The notes beneath the pieces were generated by a model, which was given only the letters and a program-made list of their open reading frames with translations, was not told the DNA's origin and ran no database searches. The translations under genes and the position numbers were made by a program. Below, in pieces: positions 7,293 through 15,605 of a DNA stretch of 36,195 nt. How positions within the stretch are numbered: the stretch's first letter is position 1; each line of letters opens with the position of its first letter. Origin of the DNA: Rhodospirillales bacterium (GTDB lineage Bacteria > Pseudomonadota > Alphaproteobacteria > Rhodospirillales > Shumkoniaceae); contig JANQJG010000241.1 of NCBI GenBank assembly GCA_028281785.1, forward strand, positions 1-36,195. Reading direction: 5' to 3'.

Positions 7293-9344
7293 ATGTACAG
7301 AATTGGTGTTGATGTTGGTGGAACCTTTACTGATTTCTCAATATTGAATGAAGAAACATTAGACGTGCACTATTACAAGGTCGCGTCGACGCCCGAGGAT
7401 CCGTCCGAAGCGATCCAGAAGGGCGTGTCCGATCTGCTGGCCATGCACGCCGTCCCGACGGCGCGGGTCAGTCACCTGGCGCACGGCACCACCGTCGCGA
7501 CGAACATGGTGATCGAGGAGCGGGGCTCGAAGACGGGGCTTCTCACCACGAAGGGTTTCCGCGACGTCCTCGAGATCGGGCGCCAGGCGCGGCCCCATCT
7601 TTACGACTACAGCGTCACGAAGCCGACCCCTCTGGTGGCACGCGAGCACCGTCTCGAAATCGAGGAGCGAGTGGGCCCCGACGGCGACATCATCACGCCG
7701 CTTGAGAATGACCAGCTCGAGGCCGCCGTGGCGAATCTCAAGGCGGCGAACGTTTCGGCGGTCGCCGTCTGTTTCCTGCATTCCTACCGCATGCCCGACC
7801 ACGAAGAGCGGGCCCGCGAAGTGATCGAGGCGCTGTTTCCCGATGCCTATATCAGCCTGTCCTCGGAGGTCCTTCCCGAATTCCGCGAGTATGAGCGGCT
7901 CTCGACGACGGTCATCAACGCGTATCTGGGGCCGCGGATCCAGCGGTATCTCAAACGGTTCCTCGAACGCATCGCGGAACTGGGGCTCGATCTCGAACCC
8001 CTGACCATCCATTCCAATGGCGGCCTGATGTCGGTCCAGACGGTGCGCGAATATCCGGTACGCACCTGTCTTTCCGGACCCGCGGCCGGGGTGATCGGCG
8101 CGACCGAGATCGCCAAGGTGGCCGGATTCCCCAATCTGGTGACCTTTGACGTCGGCGGCACCAGCACCGACGTCTCGCTGGTCCACGAATCCCAGCCGCT
8201 GTTCACCTCCATGCGGCTTATCTCGGGCCATCCGATCAAGATGCCGATGATCGACATCAATGTCATCGGAGCCGGGGGCGGCAGCGTCGCCTGGATCGAC
8301 GACGCCGGGGCGCTCAAGGTGGGCCCCCATAGCGCGGGCGCCCATCCGGGGCCAGTGGCCTATGGCGCGGGGGGTACGGAGCCGACCCTGACCGACGCCA
8401 ATGTTTGTCTTCACCGTCTGAACCCGAAGACCCTGCTGCAGGGGCGGATGACGGTCGACGAACAGGCGGCGCGCCAGGTGATCGAGGCGCGGTTGGCGCG
8501 GCCGCTCGGCCTCACCCTGGAGGACGTGGCCGACGGCATCATCCGCATCGCCAATGCGAACATGGCGCGCGCCATTCGGTCGGTGTCCACCGAACGTGGC
8601 CACAGTATCAATCACTTCGCCCTATTCGCTTATGGCGGCGCGGGGCCCCTCCATGCCACGGAACTGGCCGAGGAATGCGGCATCCCGAAAGTGATCGTGC
8701 CGCACGAACCGGGAACCATGTGCGCGCGGGGCATGCTGCTGACGGACATCAGCTTCGACTTCGTGCGCACCGAGATCGCCGATGCCGACCAGAAGGCGTG
8801 GGAGCGGGTTTGCACCCTGTTCGACGAGATGTTCGAGGAGGGCAATACCTGGCTCGAACAGGAGAAGGTGCCCGTCGGCGAGCGCGCGTTCCGGCCGCTG
8901 GTCGAGGCGCGCTATCAGGGCCAGAACCATGAAGTGAAGGTCGAGATGGACGCGGTCACGCCGGTGGGCCTGGCGGAATTCCTCAAGGGCTTCGAGGCGG
9001 CGCATACCCTGGAATACGGCTATGCCATCGCGGACCGCTCGGTCGAGATCGTCAATTGCCGGCTGAAGGCGGTTGGCAAGGTGACGAAGGCGGGCCTGCG
9101 GCCCCGGGAACCCGGCGGCGTGATCGAGGACGCGATCCTTGAGCAGCGCGAGGTCTATTTCGGGCAGCGCTGGGGCTGGACGCCGACCAATATCTACGAC
9201 CGCGCGCGGCTGCCCGTCGAGGTGCGCTTCAGCGGCCCGGCCGTGGTCGAGGAGATGAGCTCGACGACGATCATCTTCCCCCTCCAATCAGCCTATGTGG
9301 ACCGCATCGGCAATATCGTCATTACTATCAATCCTGAAGACTGA
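7293..9344 (+). CDS. hyuA: ATP-dependent hydantoinase/oxoprolinase subunit A (HyuA)
   Basis: The 683-residue product belongs to the HyuA family (N-methylhydantoinase A, acetone carboxylase beta, N-terminal half of 5-oxoprolinase). RIGVDVGGTFTDFSIL at residues 3-18 is the ATPase phosphate-binding motif of the ASKHA fold. LAHGTTVATNMVIEERG, EFREYERLSTTVINAYLGP, CLSGPAAGVIGA, TFDVGGTSTDVSLV and FGGAGPLHA-like YGGAGPLHATELAEE are further family motifs. Family members use ATP to phosphorylate an amide oxygen so that a lactam or imide ring can be opened, working in complex with HyuB. Length is normal. The first 30 codons are AT-rich, unlike the remainder. AGGAG (7278-7282) lies 10 bases before the ATG. 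Substrate is unknown. Confidence 0.92.
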   Translation: MYRIGVDVGGTFTDFSILNEETLDVHYYKVASTPEDPSEAIQKGVSDLLAMHAVPTARVSHLAHGTTVATNMVIEERGSKTGLLTTKGFRDVLEIGRQARPHLYDYSVTKPTPLVAREHRLEIEERVGPDGDIITPLENDQLEAAVANLKAANVSAVAVCFLHSYRMPDHEERAREVIEALFPDAYISLSSEVLPEFREYERLSTTVINAYLGPRIQRYLKRFLERIAELGLDLEPLTIHSNGGLMSVQTVREYPVRTCLSGPAAGVIGATEIAKVAGFPNLVTFDVGGTSTDVSLVHESQPLFTSMRLISGHPIKMPMIDINVIGAGGGSVAWIDDAGALKVGPHSAGAHPGPVAYGAGGTEPTLTDANVCLHRLNPKTLLQGRMTVDEQAARQVIEARLARPLGLTLEDVADGIIRIANANMARAIRSVSTERGHSINHFALFAYGGAGPLHATELAEECGIPKVIVPHEPGTMCARGMLLTDISFDFVRTEIADADQKAWERVCTLFDEMFEEGNTWLEQEKVPVGERAFRPLVEARYQGQNHEVKVEMDAVTPVGLAEFLKGFEAAHTLEYGYAIADRSVEIVNCRLKAVGKVTKAGLRPREPGGVIEDAILEQREVYFGQRWGWTPTNIYDRARLPVEVRFSGPAVVEEMSSTTIIFPLQSAYVDRIGNIVITINPED

Positions 9345-9365
9345 GACGCGGAGAGGCTTGACGAC

Positions 9366-11135
9366 ATGTCCGATAAATCTTCCGCCGATACCACCGGCGG
9401 TTCGACCTTCGACCCTATCCTGACCGAGGTGTTCGGCAACCGGCTGCTGACCATCACCGAGGACATGGGAAACACCCTGATCCGGTCCTCCTTTTCGACC
9501 AATATCAAAGAACGGCGCGACTGTTCAGTCGGCCTGTTCGACTATCGCGGCCGCTGCGTCGCGCAGGCCTCGCACATGCCGATGCATCTGGGGTCGCTGC
9601 TGGGAAGCGTCGAAGCGGTGCTCGAAGCCTGCGCGATCGAGGACATGGTCGAGGGCGACGCCTTCATCTGCAACGACGTCTTCCTGGCGTGGGGCACCCA
9701 TCAGCCGGACGTGACCGTGATCACGCCGATTTTCAGCGAGAGAAAGGTCCGGTTCTTCGCGGCCAATGTCGGTCATCATTCCGACGTGGGAGGCAGCGTG
9801 CCCGGCTCCATTTCCGGAACCGCGCGCACCATCTTCGAGGAGGGAATCCGCATTCCGGTGGTCCGGATTGCGCGCGCCGGCGAGATCGACGAGGACCTGA
9901 TGCACCTGCTGGTCCAGAACACGCGGGAGCCGGAGGACCGAGACCTCGATTTCCGAGTGCAGATCGCGACCAATGAACGCTGCGCGCAGATGATCCACAA
10001 GCTGGTCAAGCAGATGGGGCTGAAAACCGTCGAGCGTTCCATCGACGATTTGTTGGAATATACCCATCGCCGGCTTCGCCTCCGGATCGCCGATCTTGCG
10101 GATGGGACTTTCAGTTTCATCCGCTATCTCGATGACGACGGCCTGGCTGGCGATCCGGTTCCGATCAAGGCCACCGTCACGATCGCGGGCGAGCGGCTGC
10201 TGCTCGACTTCACCGGCTCGGGACCGCAGGCCCGCGGCGCCATGAACATGACGAAAAGTGCCATGCGCGCCACCGCCTATTATGCCGTGAAAACGGCTCT
10301 GGACCCCAACCTGCCGCCGAACAGTGGTTTTTTCGACGCCATCGAGATCGTGGCGCCTGAGGGAACGATCGTCGATCCCCGTTTCCCGGCGGCCACCGGC
10401 GCTCGGAGCATCACGGCCAACAAGGTGGCGGGCGCCATTCTGGGCGCCTTGCAGTCGGTCCTCCCCGAGAACCGGATCATGGCGTGCGGCCATGATTCGG
10501 TGCCGGCGATCGTGTTTTCCGGCGAGCGGACCGATCGGCCCGGCACCTATGTCTATCTGGAAACCGTCGGCGGCGGCGCTGGCGCCCGTCACGACGCCGA
10601 CGGCATGGACGGGATACATCTTCACATCACAAATTCCACCAACCTTCCGGCCGAGGCGCTGGAGCACGAATACTCCCTGCTGGTCGACGAATATGCATTT
10701 GTCGCGGATTCCGGCGGTGCCGGTCGGTTCCGGGGCGGGTTGGGGCTGGCGCGGCAGGTGCGGGCGCGGGCGGACGGCGTCATCTTCTCCGTGCGTTCCG
10801 ACTGCCACTATATCGGCGCGCCGGGAACCCGGGGCGGTGGCGATGGCGAGAAGGCCCGGCTGGTCCAGAACAGGGGAACGCCCGAAAAGGAAATGCTGGG
10901 CTCCAAGGTCGCGCATATCGTCCTCAAGGCGGGCGAATCCATCCGCTTGGAGACCGGCGGCGGCGGCGGCTTCGGCCCGGTCGCGGAACGGCCGCTGCAT
11001 CTCCTGGCAAGGGATCTTGTCGGTGGCAAGATGTCCAGGGAGAAGGCCGAGAAGGACTATGGCCCGGATCTTGTGCGGCGCGCCCTGGAGTCCCTCCCCG
11101 CGGCGGAGCACAAGGACCGCGCGCAGGCGGACTAA
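9366..11135 (+). CDS. hyuB: Hydantoinase/oxoprolinase subunit B, copy 1 (divergent active-site motif)
   Basis: A 589-residue HyuB-family protein (N-methylhydantoinase B, C-terminal half of 5-oxoprolinase). Motifs include TEDMGNTLIRSSFSTNIKER, ICND at residues 101-104, ANVGHHSDVGGSVPGS, SGFFDAIEIVAP and the C-terminal TGGGGGFG. The family motif normally reads NDPYxGGTHxPD; here it is ND-VFLAW-GTHQPD (residues 103-115). The metal-site Asp and His are kept but the loop is changed. It starts 21 bases after hyuA. The gene at 11140 is an obvious paralogue, so this locus has one A and two B subunits. Copy 1 may have altered specificity or a structural role. Confidence 0.9.
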   Translation: MSDKSSADTTGGSTFDPILTEVFGNRLLTITEDMGNTLIRSSFSTNIKERRDCSVGLFDYRGRCVAQASHMPMHLGSLLGSVEAVLEACAIEDMVEGDAFICNDVFLAWGTHQPDVTVITPIFSERKVRFFAANVGHHSDVGGSVPGSISGTARTIFEEGIRIPVVRIARAGEIDEDLMHLLVQNTREPEDRDLDFRVQIATNERCAQMIHKLVKQMGLKTVERSIDDLLEYTHRRLRLRIADLADGTFSFIRYLDDDGLAGDPVPIKATVTIAGERLLLDFTGSGPQARGAMNMTKSAMRATAYYAVKTALDPNLPPNSGFFDAIEIVAPEGTIVDPRFPAATGARSITANKVAGAILGALQSVLPENRIMACGHDSVPAIVFSGERTDRPGTYVYLETVGGGAGARHDADGMDGIHLHITNSTNLPAEALEHEYSLLVDEYAFVADSGGAGRFRGGLGLARQVRARADGVIFSVRSDCHYIGAPGTRGGGDGEKARLVQNRGTPEKEMLGSKVAHIVLKAGESIRLETGGGGGFGPVAERPLHLLARDLVGGKMSREKAEKDYGPDLVRRALESLPAAEHKDRAQAD

Positions 11136-11139
11136 GACG

Positions 11140-12987
11140 ATGACGCGTGATACCGGCCTTTCCCGCGGACGGGGCACGGCCGCAGCGGTGGTGGCGTCCG
11201 GGTCGCTGCACGATCCGGTCGGCATGGAAGTGTTCAGCAATCAGCTTCTGTCGATCACCGAGGACATGGGCAATCTGCTCGTGCGGTCTTCATTCTCGAC
11301 CAATATCAAGGAGCGGCGCGACTGCTCGGTCGGCCTGTTCGACGTTCGCGGCCGCCTGATCGCCCAGGCCTCTCACGTTCCCCTACATCTGGGGTCCCTG
11401 TTGGGCGGCGTGCGGGCTGTCCTGGGCCGCTACGATCCTTCGGAAATTAAGGAAGGCGACGCCTTTATCTGCAACGACCCCTATCTGGCGGGGGGCACGC
11501 ACATTCCGGACATCGCCCTGGTCACGCCCGTCTTCGGCGACGGCAGCGTCCGTTTCTTCACGGCGAATATCGGGCACCATTCGGATTTCGGCGGAACGGT
11601 TCCCGGCTCCATTTCCTGTAAGTCGCGCAGCATTTTCGAGGAGGGCCTCCGGCTGCCGGTGATCCGTCTCGTCCGAGAGGGCCGCCTGGACGAAAGTCTG
11701 CTCAATCTCATTGTTCAGAACACGCGCGAGCCCGCCGACCGCGCCCTCGACCTCCGGGCACAGGCTGCGGTCAACGAAAAGGGCGCGGCGATGGTCCGTA
11801 ACCTCGTCGCGCGCATGGGGATCGACAATGTCGAGCAGTCAATCGACGATATCCTGACCTATACCGGGAACCGCCTGCGCAAAAGCGTGGCCGAGCTGAA
11901 GGACGGCAGCTACGGTTTCACTACGTATCTAGACGACGACGGAATCGGGGGCGATCCCGTCCCGTTACAGGCCACGGTTCGGGTGGACGGAGATTCCCTT
12001 GAGATCGACTTCACGGGTTCGGGGGTGCAGACCCGGGGCGCCATGAATGTTACCGAGAGCGCCCTGCACGCCACGGTTTTCTATTCGGTCAAGACCCTTT
12101 TGTGTCCGGAACTGCTGCCCAACAGTGGTTTTTTCGACGCCATCAAGATCACTAGCCCCGAAGGCACCATTACTCGACCGCGCTTTCCAAGCCCGGTCGG
12201 AGCGCGCTCCATCACCTGCCAGAAGATCGCCGGCGCCATCTTCGGCGCCTTCCGCGGGCTTCTGCCGGAAGAAAAGGTGATGGCCTCCGGCAATGACCTC
12301 TTGCCGGCTATGGTCTTTTCGGGTCCGTATCGCAAGCGGCCGGGCACCTATGTCTATGTCGAGACGATCGGCGGCGGATCGGGGGCGCGCTACGACACGG
12401 ACGGCATGGACTGCGTGCATGTGCACGTGACCAATACCTCGAACCTTCCTGCCGAGGCGCTGGAGCACGAGTACACCCTGCGTGTGGACGAATATGCCTG
12501 TGTCGTGGATTCGGGCGGGCCGGGGCGCCGGCGCGGGGGCACGGGAATCGCGCGCCAGATCCGGTCGTTACATGACGACACCATTTTCTCCGTGCGTTCG
12601 GACAGCCACTTCATCGGCGCCGCCGGTGTGGACGGCGGACACGAAGGCGGGAAAGCCCGATTGATCCAAAATTCCGGGACACCGTGCGAAGACATACTGA
12701 GTTCGCGAACCGCAAATCTTGTTCTGCCGAACGATCAGTCGATGCGCCTCGAGACTCCGGGCGGCGGCGGTTACGGTCCACCGACCGAGCGGTCGCTGGC
12801 CCTGATCGCCAGGGACATGCGGGACGGAAAGACATCGCATGGGGCGGCCGAACGGGCCTACGGCGCGGAACTCGTTGCGCAAGCGCTCGCGGCGGATGGA
12901 AACGCACCGCCGTCGGTACGGCCCGATCGGAACAGGGGGGGGACCACCGTGGGCGGAAAGCACGGAACCGATGACCCGTACATTTGA
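11140..12987 (+). CDS. hyuB: Hydantoinase/oxoprolinase subunit B, copy 2 (canonical motif)
   Basis: A 615-residue second HyuB. The ATG at 11140, 4 bases after the previous stop, is chosen because the N-terminus then aligns with copy 1: SITEDMGNLLVRSSFSTNIK against its TITEDMGNTLIRSSFSTNIK. It keeps the canonical ICNDPYLAGGTHIPD (residues 110-124), IGHHSDFGGTVPGS, SGFFDAIKITSP and TPGGGGYG. Similarity to copy 1 is clear along the whole length, showing tandem duplication followed by divergence. The product is about 26 residues longer, from an extended N-terminus and a different C-terminal tail. The last 17 bases overlap the next gene in another frame, so expression is probably coupled. Confidence 0.9.
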   Translation: MTRDTGLSRGRGTAAAVVASGSLHDPVGMEVFSNQLLSITEDMGNLLVRSSFSTNIKERRDCSVGLFDVRGRLIAQASHVPLHLGSLLGGVRAVLGRYDPSEIKEGDAFICNDPYLAGGTHIPDIALVTPVFGDGSVRFFTANIGHHSDFGGTVPGSISCKSRSIFEEGLRLPVIRLVREGRLDESLLNLIVQNTREPADRALDLRAQAAVNEKGAAMVRNLVARMGIDNVEQSIDDILTYTGNRLRKSVAELKDGSYGFTTYLDDDGIGGDPVPLQATVRVDGDSLEIDFTGSGVQTRGAMNVTESALHATVFYSVKTLLCPELLPNSGFFDAIKITSPEGTITRPRFPSPVGARSITCQKIAGAIFGAFRGLLPEEKVMASGNDLLPAMVFSGPYRKRPGTYVYVETIGGGSGARYDTDGMDCVHVHVTNTSNLPAEALEHEYTLRVDEYACVVDSGGPGRRRGGTGIARQIRSLHDDTIFSVRSDSHFIGAAGVDGGHEGGKARLIQNSGTPCEDILSSRTANLVLPNDQSMRLETPGGGGYGPPTERSLALIARDMRDGKTSHGAAERAYGAELVAQALAADGNAPPSVRPDRNRGGTTVGGKHGTDDPYI

Positions 12988-14119
12988 CACCATCGTGATC
13001 GGAGGCGGCCTGCACGGATGCTCGGCGGCGCTTCATCTCGCCATGCGGGGCCAGCAGGTTCTGGTGATCGAAAAGAATACCGTCGGGCGCCACGCATCCG
13101 GCGTCAATGCGGGCGGTGTCCGGCGTCTGATGCGTCACCCAGCGGAGATTCCCCTGGCCCAGGCCTCGCGCGAACTCTGGCAGGACATCGAAGGGCTCGT
13201 CGACGATTCCTGCGGCTTCCATTCCACCGCCCATGTCAAGGCGGCGGAAAATGACAAGGACATCCGTATCCTCGAGGAACGCCAGCGTCTTGTCCGAGAT
13301 CTTGGCTTTGAACACGAGGAAATGATCGACCGCGCCGAAGTGCGCCGGCTTGTGCCGGCGATCGCGCCGCATATCGTCGGCGGCCTGGTGTGCCGCGGCG
13401 ACGGATTCGCGAATCCCTTCCGCACCACCAAGGCATTCCGAACGAAGGCGGAAAGTCTTGGCGTAACTTTTCGGGAGTTCACCCGCGTGACGGCCCTTGA
13501 CCGGCAGGCCGACAAGTGGGCGGCGGTCACCACAGACGGGGTCTATCAGGCACCCATTCTTGTAAACTGCGCGGGGGCCTGGGCGGACGTCATCGCCGGG
13601 TGGCTCGGCGAAACGGTGCCGCTTCAGCCTGTCGGCCTGATGATGATTGTTACGGCCCGTGTTCCGCATTTCAATGATCCCGTCGTTGGCCTGGCCAGCC
13701 GCGCGCTGTCGTTCAAGCAGACCGAACACGGGTCGGTCCTGATCGGGGGCGCCTTGCGGACGACCGCGGATCGGGACCGGGAAACAACCCGGCTGGACTA
13801 TGCGCGACTGGCACGGAGCGGCCGAACGGTCTCGGACGTCTTTCCCGATCTACGCGAGATTCCCGTCGTCCGTTTTTGGGCTGGTATCGAAGCCTACATG
13901 CCGGATGAAATTCCGGTCATCGGCCCAAGCCGAACGAGTCCGGGCGTCTTCCATGCGTTCGGCTTTTCGGGCCACGGTTTCCAGCTGGGCCCGATCGTCG
14001 GGCGCATCCTGGCCGAACTGGCGAGCGGGGCGGGCTCGAACCTGCGGCTCGAGCCATTCGATATCGGCCGTTTTTCGGGCGACGAGGCACGGCCTTCGTC
14101 GCAAGGGTCGACAATGTGA
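12971..14119 (+). CDS. FAD-dependent oxidoreductase, DAO family (beta subunit 1 of an HcnC/LhpB-like dehydrogenase)
   Basis: A 382-residue D-amino-acid-oxidase-fold flavoprotein. TIVIGGGLHGCSAALHLA at about residues 7-24 is the dinucleotide-binding motif, followed by VLVIEKN. HASGVNAGGVRRL is the typical flavin-contact segment and GFSGHGFQLGPIVGRILAEL is the C-terminal FAD signature. The start at 12971 overlaps hyuB copy 2 by 17 bases. Together with the genes at 15282 and 15598 it fits the beta subunit of heterotrimeric amine dehydrogenases such as HcnC, the LhpBEF D-hydroxyproline dehydrogenase or opine oxidase. These oxidise a C-N bond in an amino acid and pass electrons to the respiratory chain. 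A second beta-type gene follows at 14183. Substrate is unknown. Confidence 0.85.
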   Translation: MTRTFDTIVIGGGLHGCSAALHLAMRGQQVLVIEKNTVGRHASGVNAGGVRRLMRHPAEIPLAQASRELWQDIEGLVDDSCGFHSTAHVKAAENDKDIRILEERQRLVRDLGFEHEEMIDRAEVRRLVPAIAPHIVGGLVCRGDGFANPFRTTKAFRTKAESLGVTFREFTRVTALDRQADKWAAVTTDGVYQAPILVNCAGAWADVIAGWLGETVPLQPVGLMMIVTARVPHFNDPVVGLASRALSFKQTEHGSVLIGGALRTTADRDRETTRLDYARLARSGRTVSDVFPDLREIPVVRFWAGIEAYMPDEIPVIGPSRTSPGVFHAFGFSGHGFQLGPIVGRILAELASGAGSNLRLEPFDIGRFSGDEARPSSQGSTM

Positions 14120-14182
14120 CGGTACGTACGGCCAAAGTCGGCCGCACAGAAGGAACTGAAACGGAAGAAGAAAGGATAGGGC

Positions 14183-15301
14183 GTGGTGCAGGGCTTTGAC
14201 GCACTTGTCGTGGGCGGCGGATTGACCGGCATTGCCGTCGCCTGCGGGCTCCTCGAACGGGGCCTCGATACGGCGGTCCTCGACGAGGGCGATGTCGCCT
14301 TCCGGGCGTCGCGTGGAACTTTCGGCCTGGTCTGGCTGAGCGGGAAAGGCGACGGCATGCCGCACTATGTGGATTGGACGCGGCTGTCGACCGAGCTTTG
14401 GCCCGAATTTGCCGCGCATCTGCAGGAATTGACGGGCGTGGACACCGAATACGCCAAGTGTGGTGGGCTTTACTATTGCCTCGGCGACACGCACTTCGCC
14501 GAAAGAATGGGCGTGCTGGAAAGAATCAACGCCGTGGCGGAGGGTCCGGGAGTCATTTATGAAGTCTGGGACCGCCCGCAATTGCTTAAACAGATGCCCA
14601 TGGTCGGTCCCGACGTGACGGCCGCCATCTATTGCGCGGACGACGGTGACTGTAACCCGTTGCGCCTTCTCCATGCCTTGCACAAGGCCTTCAAGATGCG
14701 CGGCGGTGTCTATCTGCAGAACCGCAAGGTCACGGCCCTAGGGTCGCAGGGCGCGCGAACGGTCGTGACGGCCGGCCAGGAGAAGTTCCAGTGTGATCGT
14801 CTTGTGCTTGCGGCGGGTCTCGGCAACATTCAGATCGGCGCTCTCATCGGACTGACGGTACCGATGGCGCCGTCGCGCGGGCAGATCCTGGTTTCGCAAC
14901 GGGTCGCACCCGTCCTTCCGATGCTGAGCCATGTCATCCGCCAAACCAGTGAAGGGTCGATCATGTTCGGCGATTCCTTCGAGGACGTGGGGTTCGACGC
15001 GACGGTCACGCCCAATGTCATCGGCGATATCGCCCGCAATGCCGTGCGAACCTATCCGTTCCTGAAGTCGGTTCGAATCGTTCGCGCGTGGGGGTGCCTG
15101 CGGCCGATGCCGCACGACCGCTATCCCATCTATGACGCGATCCCCGATCTGCCGAACGCATTCATCGTGAATTCGCACAGCGGCGTGACCTTGGCCGCCG
15201 TGCATGTCAATGCGCTCGCGGCCAAGATCGCCGACGGTGATCTGGGGCCCGACCTAGCGTGTTACCGCATGGGGAGGTTCGATGTTCAAAAGATTGCGTG
15301 A
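14183..15301 (+). CDS. FAD-dependent oxidoreductase, DAO family (beta subunit 2)
   Basis: A 372-residue flavoprotein with ALVVGGGLTGIAVACGLLE followed by TAVLDEGD at the N-terminus and the C-terminal NSHSGVTLAAVHVNALA FAD-contact motif. The GTG start at 14183 has AAAGGATAGGG just upstream. Although it shares the DAO fold with the gene at 12971, the two are quite different in sequence; they look like separately acquired or long-diverged paralogues. Its end overlaps the 2Fe-2S gene by 20 bases, which ties it physically to the gamma and alpha subunits. It is therefore the better candidate for the core beta subunit, with the 12971 product as an alternative partner or separate enzyme. Confidence 0.85.
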   Translation: MVQGFDALVVGGGLTGIAVACGLLERGLDTAVLDEGDVAFRASRGTFGLVWLSGKGDGMPHYVDWTRLSTELWPEFAAHLQELTGVDTEYAKCGGLYYCLGDTHFAERMGVLERINAVAEGPGVIYEVWDRPQLLKQMPMVGPDVTAAIYCADDGDCNPLRLLHALHKAFKMRGGVYLQNRKVTALGSQGARTVVTAGQEKFQCDRLVLAAGLGNIQIGALIGLTVPMAPSRGQILVSQRVAPVLPMLSHVIRQTSEGSIMFGDSFEDVGFDATVTPNVIGDIARNAVRTYPFLKSVRIVRAWGCLRPMPHDRYPIYDAIPDLPNAFIVNSHSGVTLAAVHVNALAAKIADGDLGPDLACYRMGRFDVQKIA

Positions 15302-15605
15302 ACCGGATTCGGAATGGGTCACCATTGAAATCGATGGCGAATCCCGCCGTGTTCCGAAGGATGAAACCGTTGCCGCCGCCGTGCTGGCGGACAGGATCGG
15401 CCACTGTCGCACGACGCCGGTATCGGGTGCCCCGCGCGCGCCCTATTGCCTGATGGGCGTCTGCTTCGAATGTCTGATGGAGATCGACGGCATCCCCAAT
15501 CGCCAGGCCTGTATGGTCCCCGTCGCCGAAGGCATGGTCATTCGGCGGCAGAACGGGGCGGGTTCGGTCGTCGGCTTGCAGGTGGGTACGGAAAAAGATG
15601 GCTGA
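15282..15605 (+). CDS. 2Fe-2S ferredoxin-like subunit (HcnA/LhpF-like gamma subunit)
   Basis: A 107-residue protein with EWVTIEIDGESRRVPKDETV at residues 11-30, the beta-grasp start of HcnA and sarcosine-oxidase-type 2Fe-2S domains. The cluster ligands are visible as Cys56, Cys61, Cys64 and Cys77 (C-x4-C-x2-C-x12-C). The protein would carry electrons between the FAD subunits. It overlaps the gene before by 20 bases and the gene after by 8, so all three are translated together. In sarcosine oxidase and some opine oxidases this domain is fused to the alpha subunit; here it is separate, as in HcnA and LhpF. Confidence 0.88.
   Translation: MFKRLREPDSEWVTIEIDGESRRVPKDETVAAAVLADRIGHCRTTPVSGAPRAPYCLMGVCFECLMEIDGIPNRQACMVPVAEGMVIRRQNGAGSVVGLQVGTEKDG

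Noticed and set aside
9525-11240. 571-codon minus-strand open frame opposite hyuB copy 1
   Set aside because: Antisense to a strongly conserved gene, with no motifs or ribosome binding site support. It is a compositional by-product.
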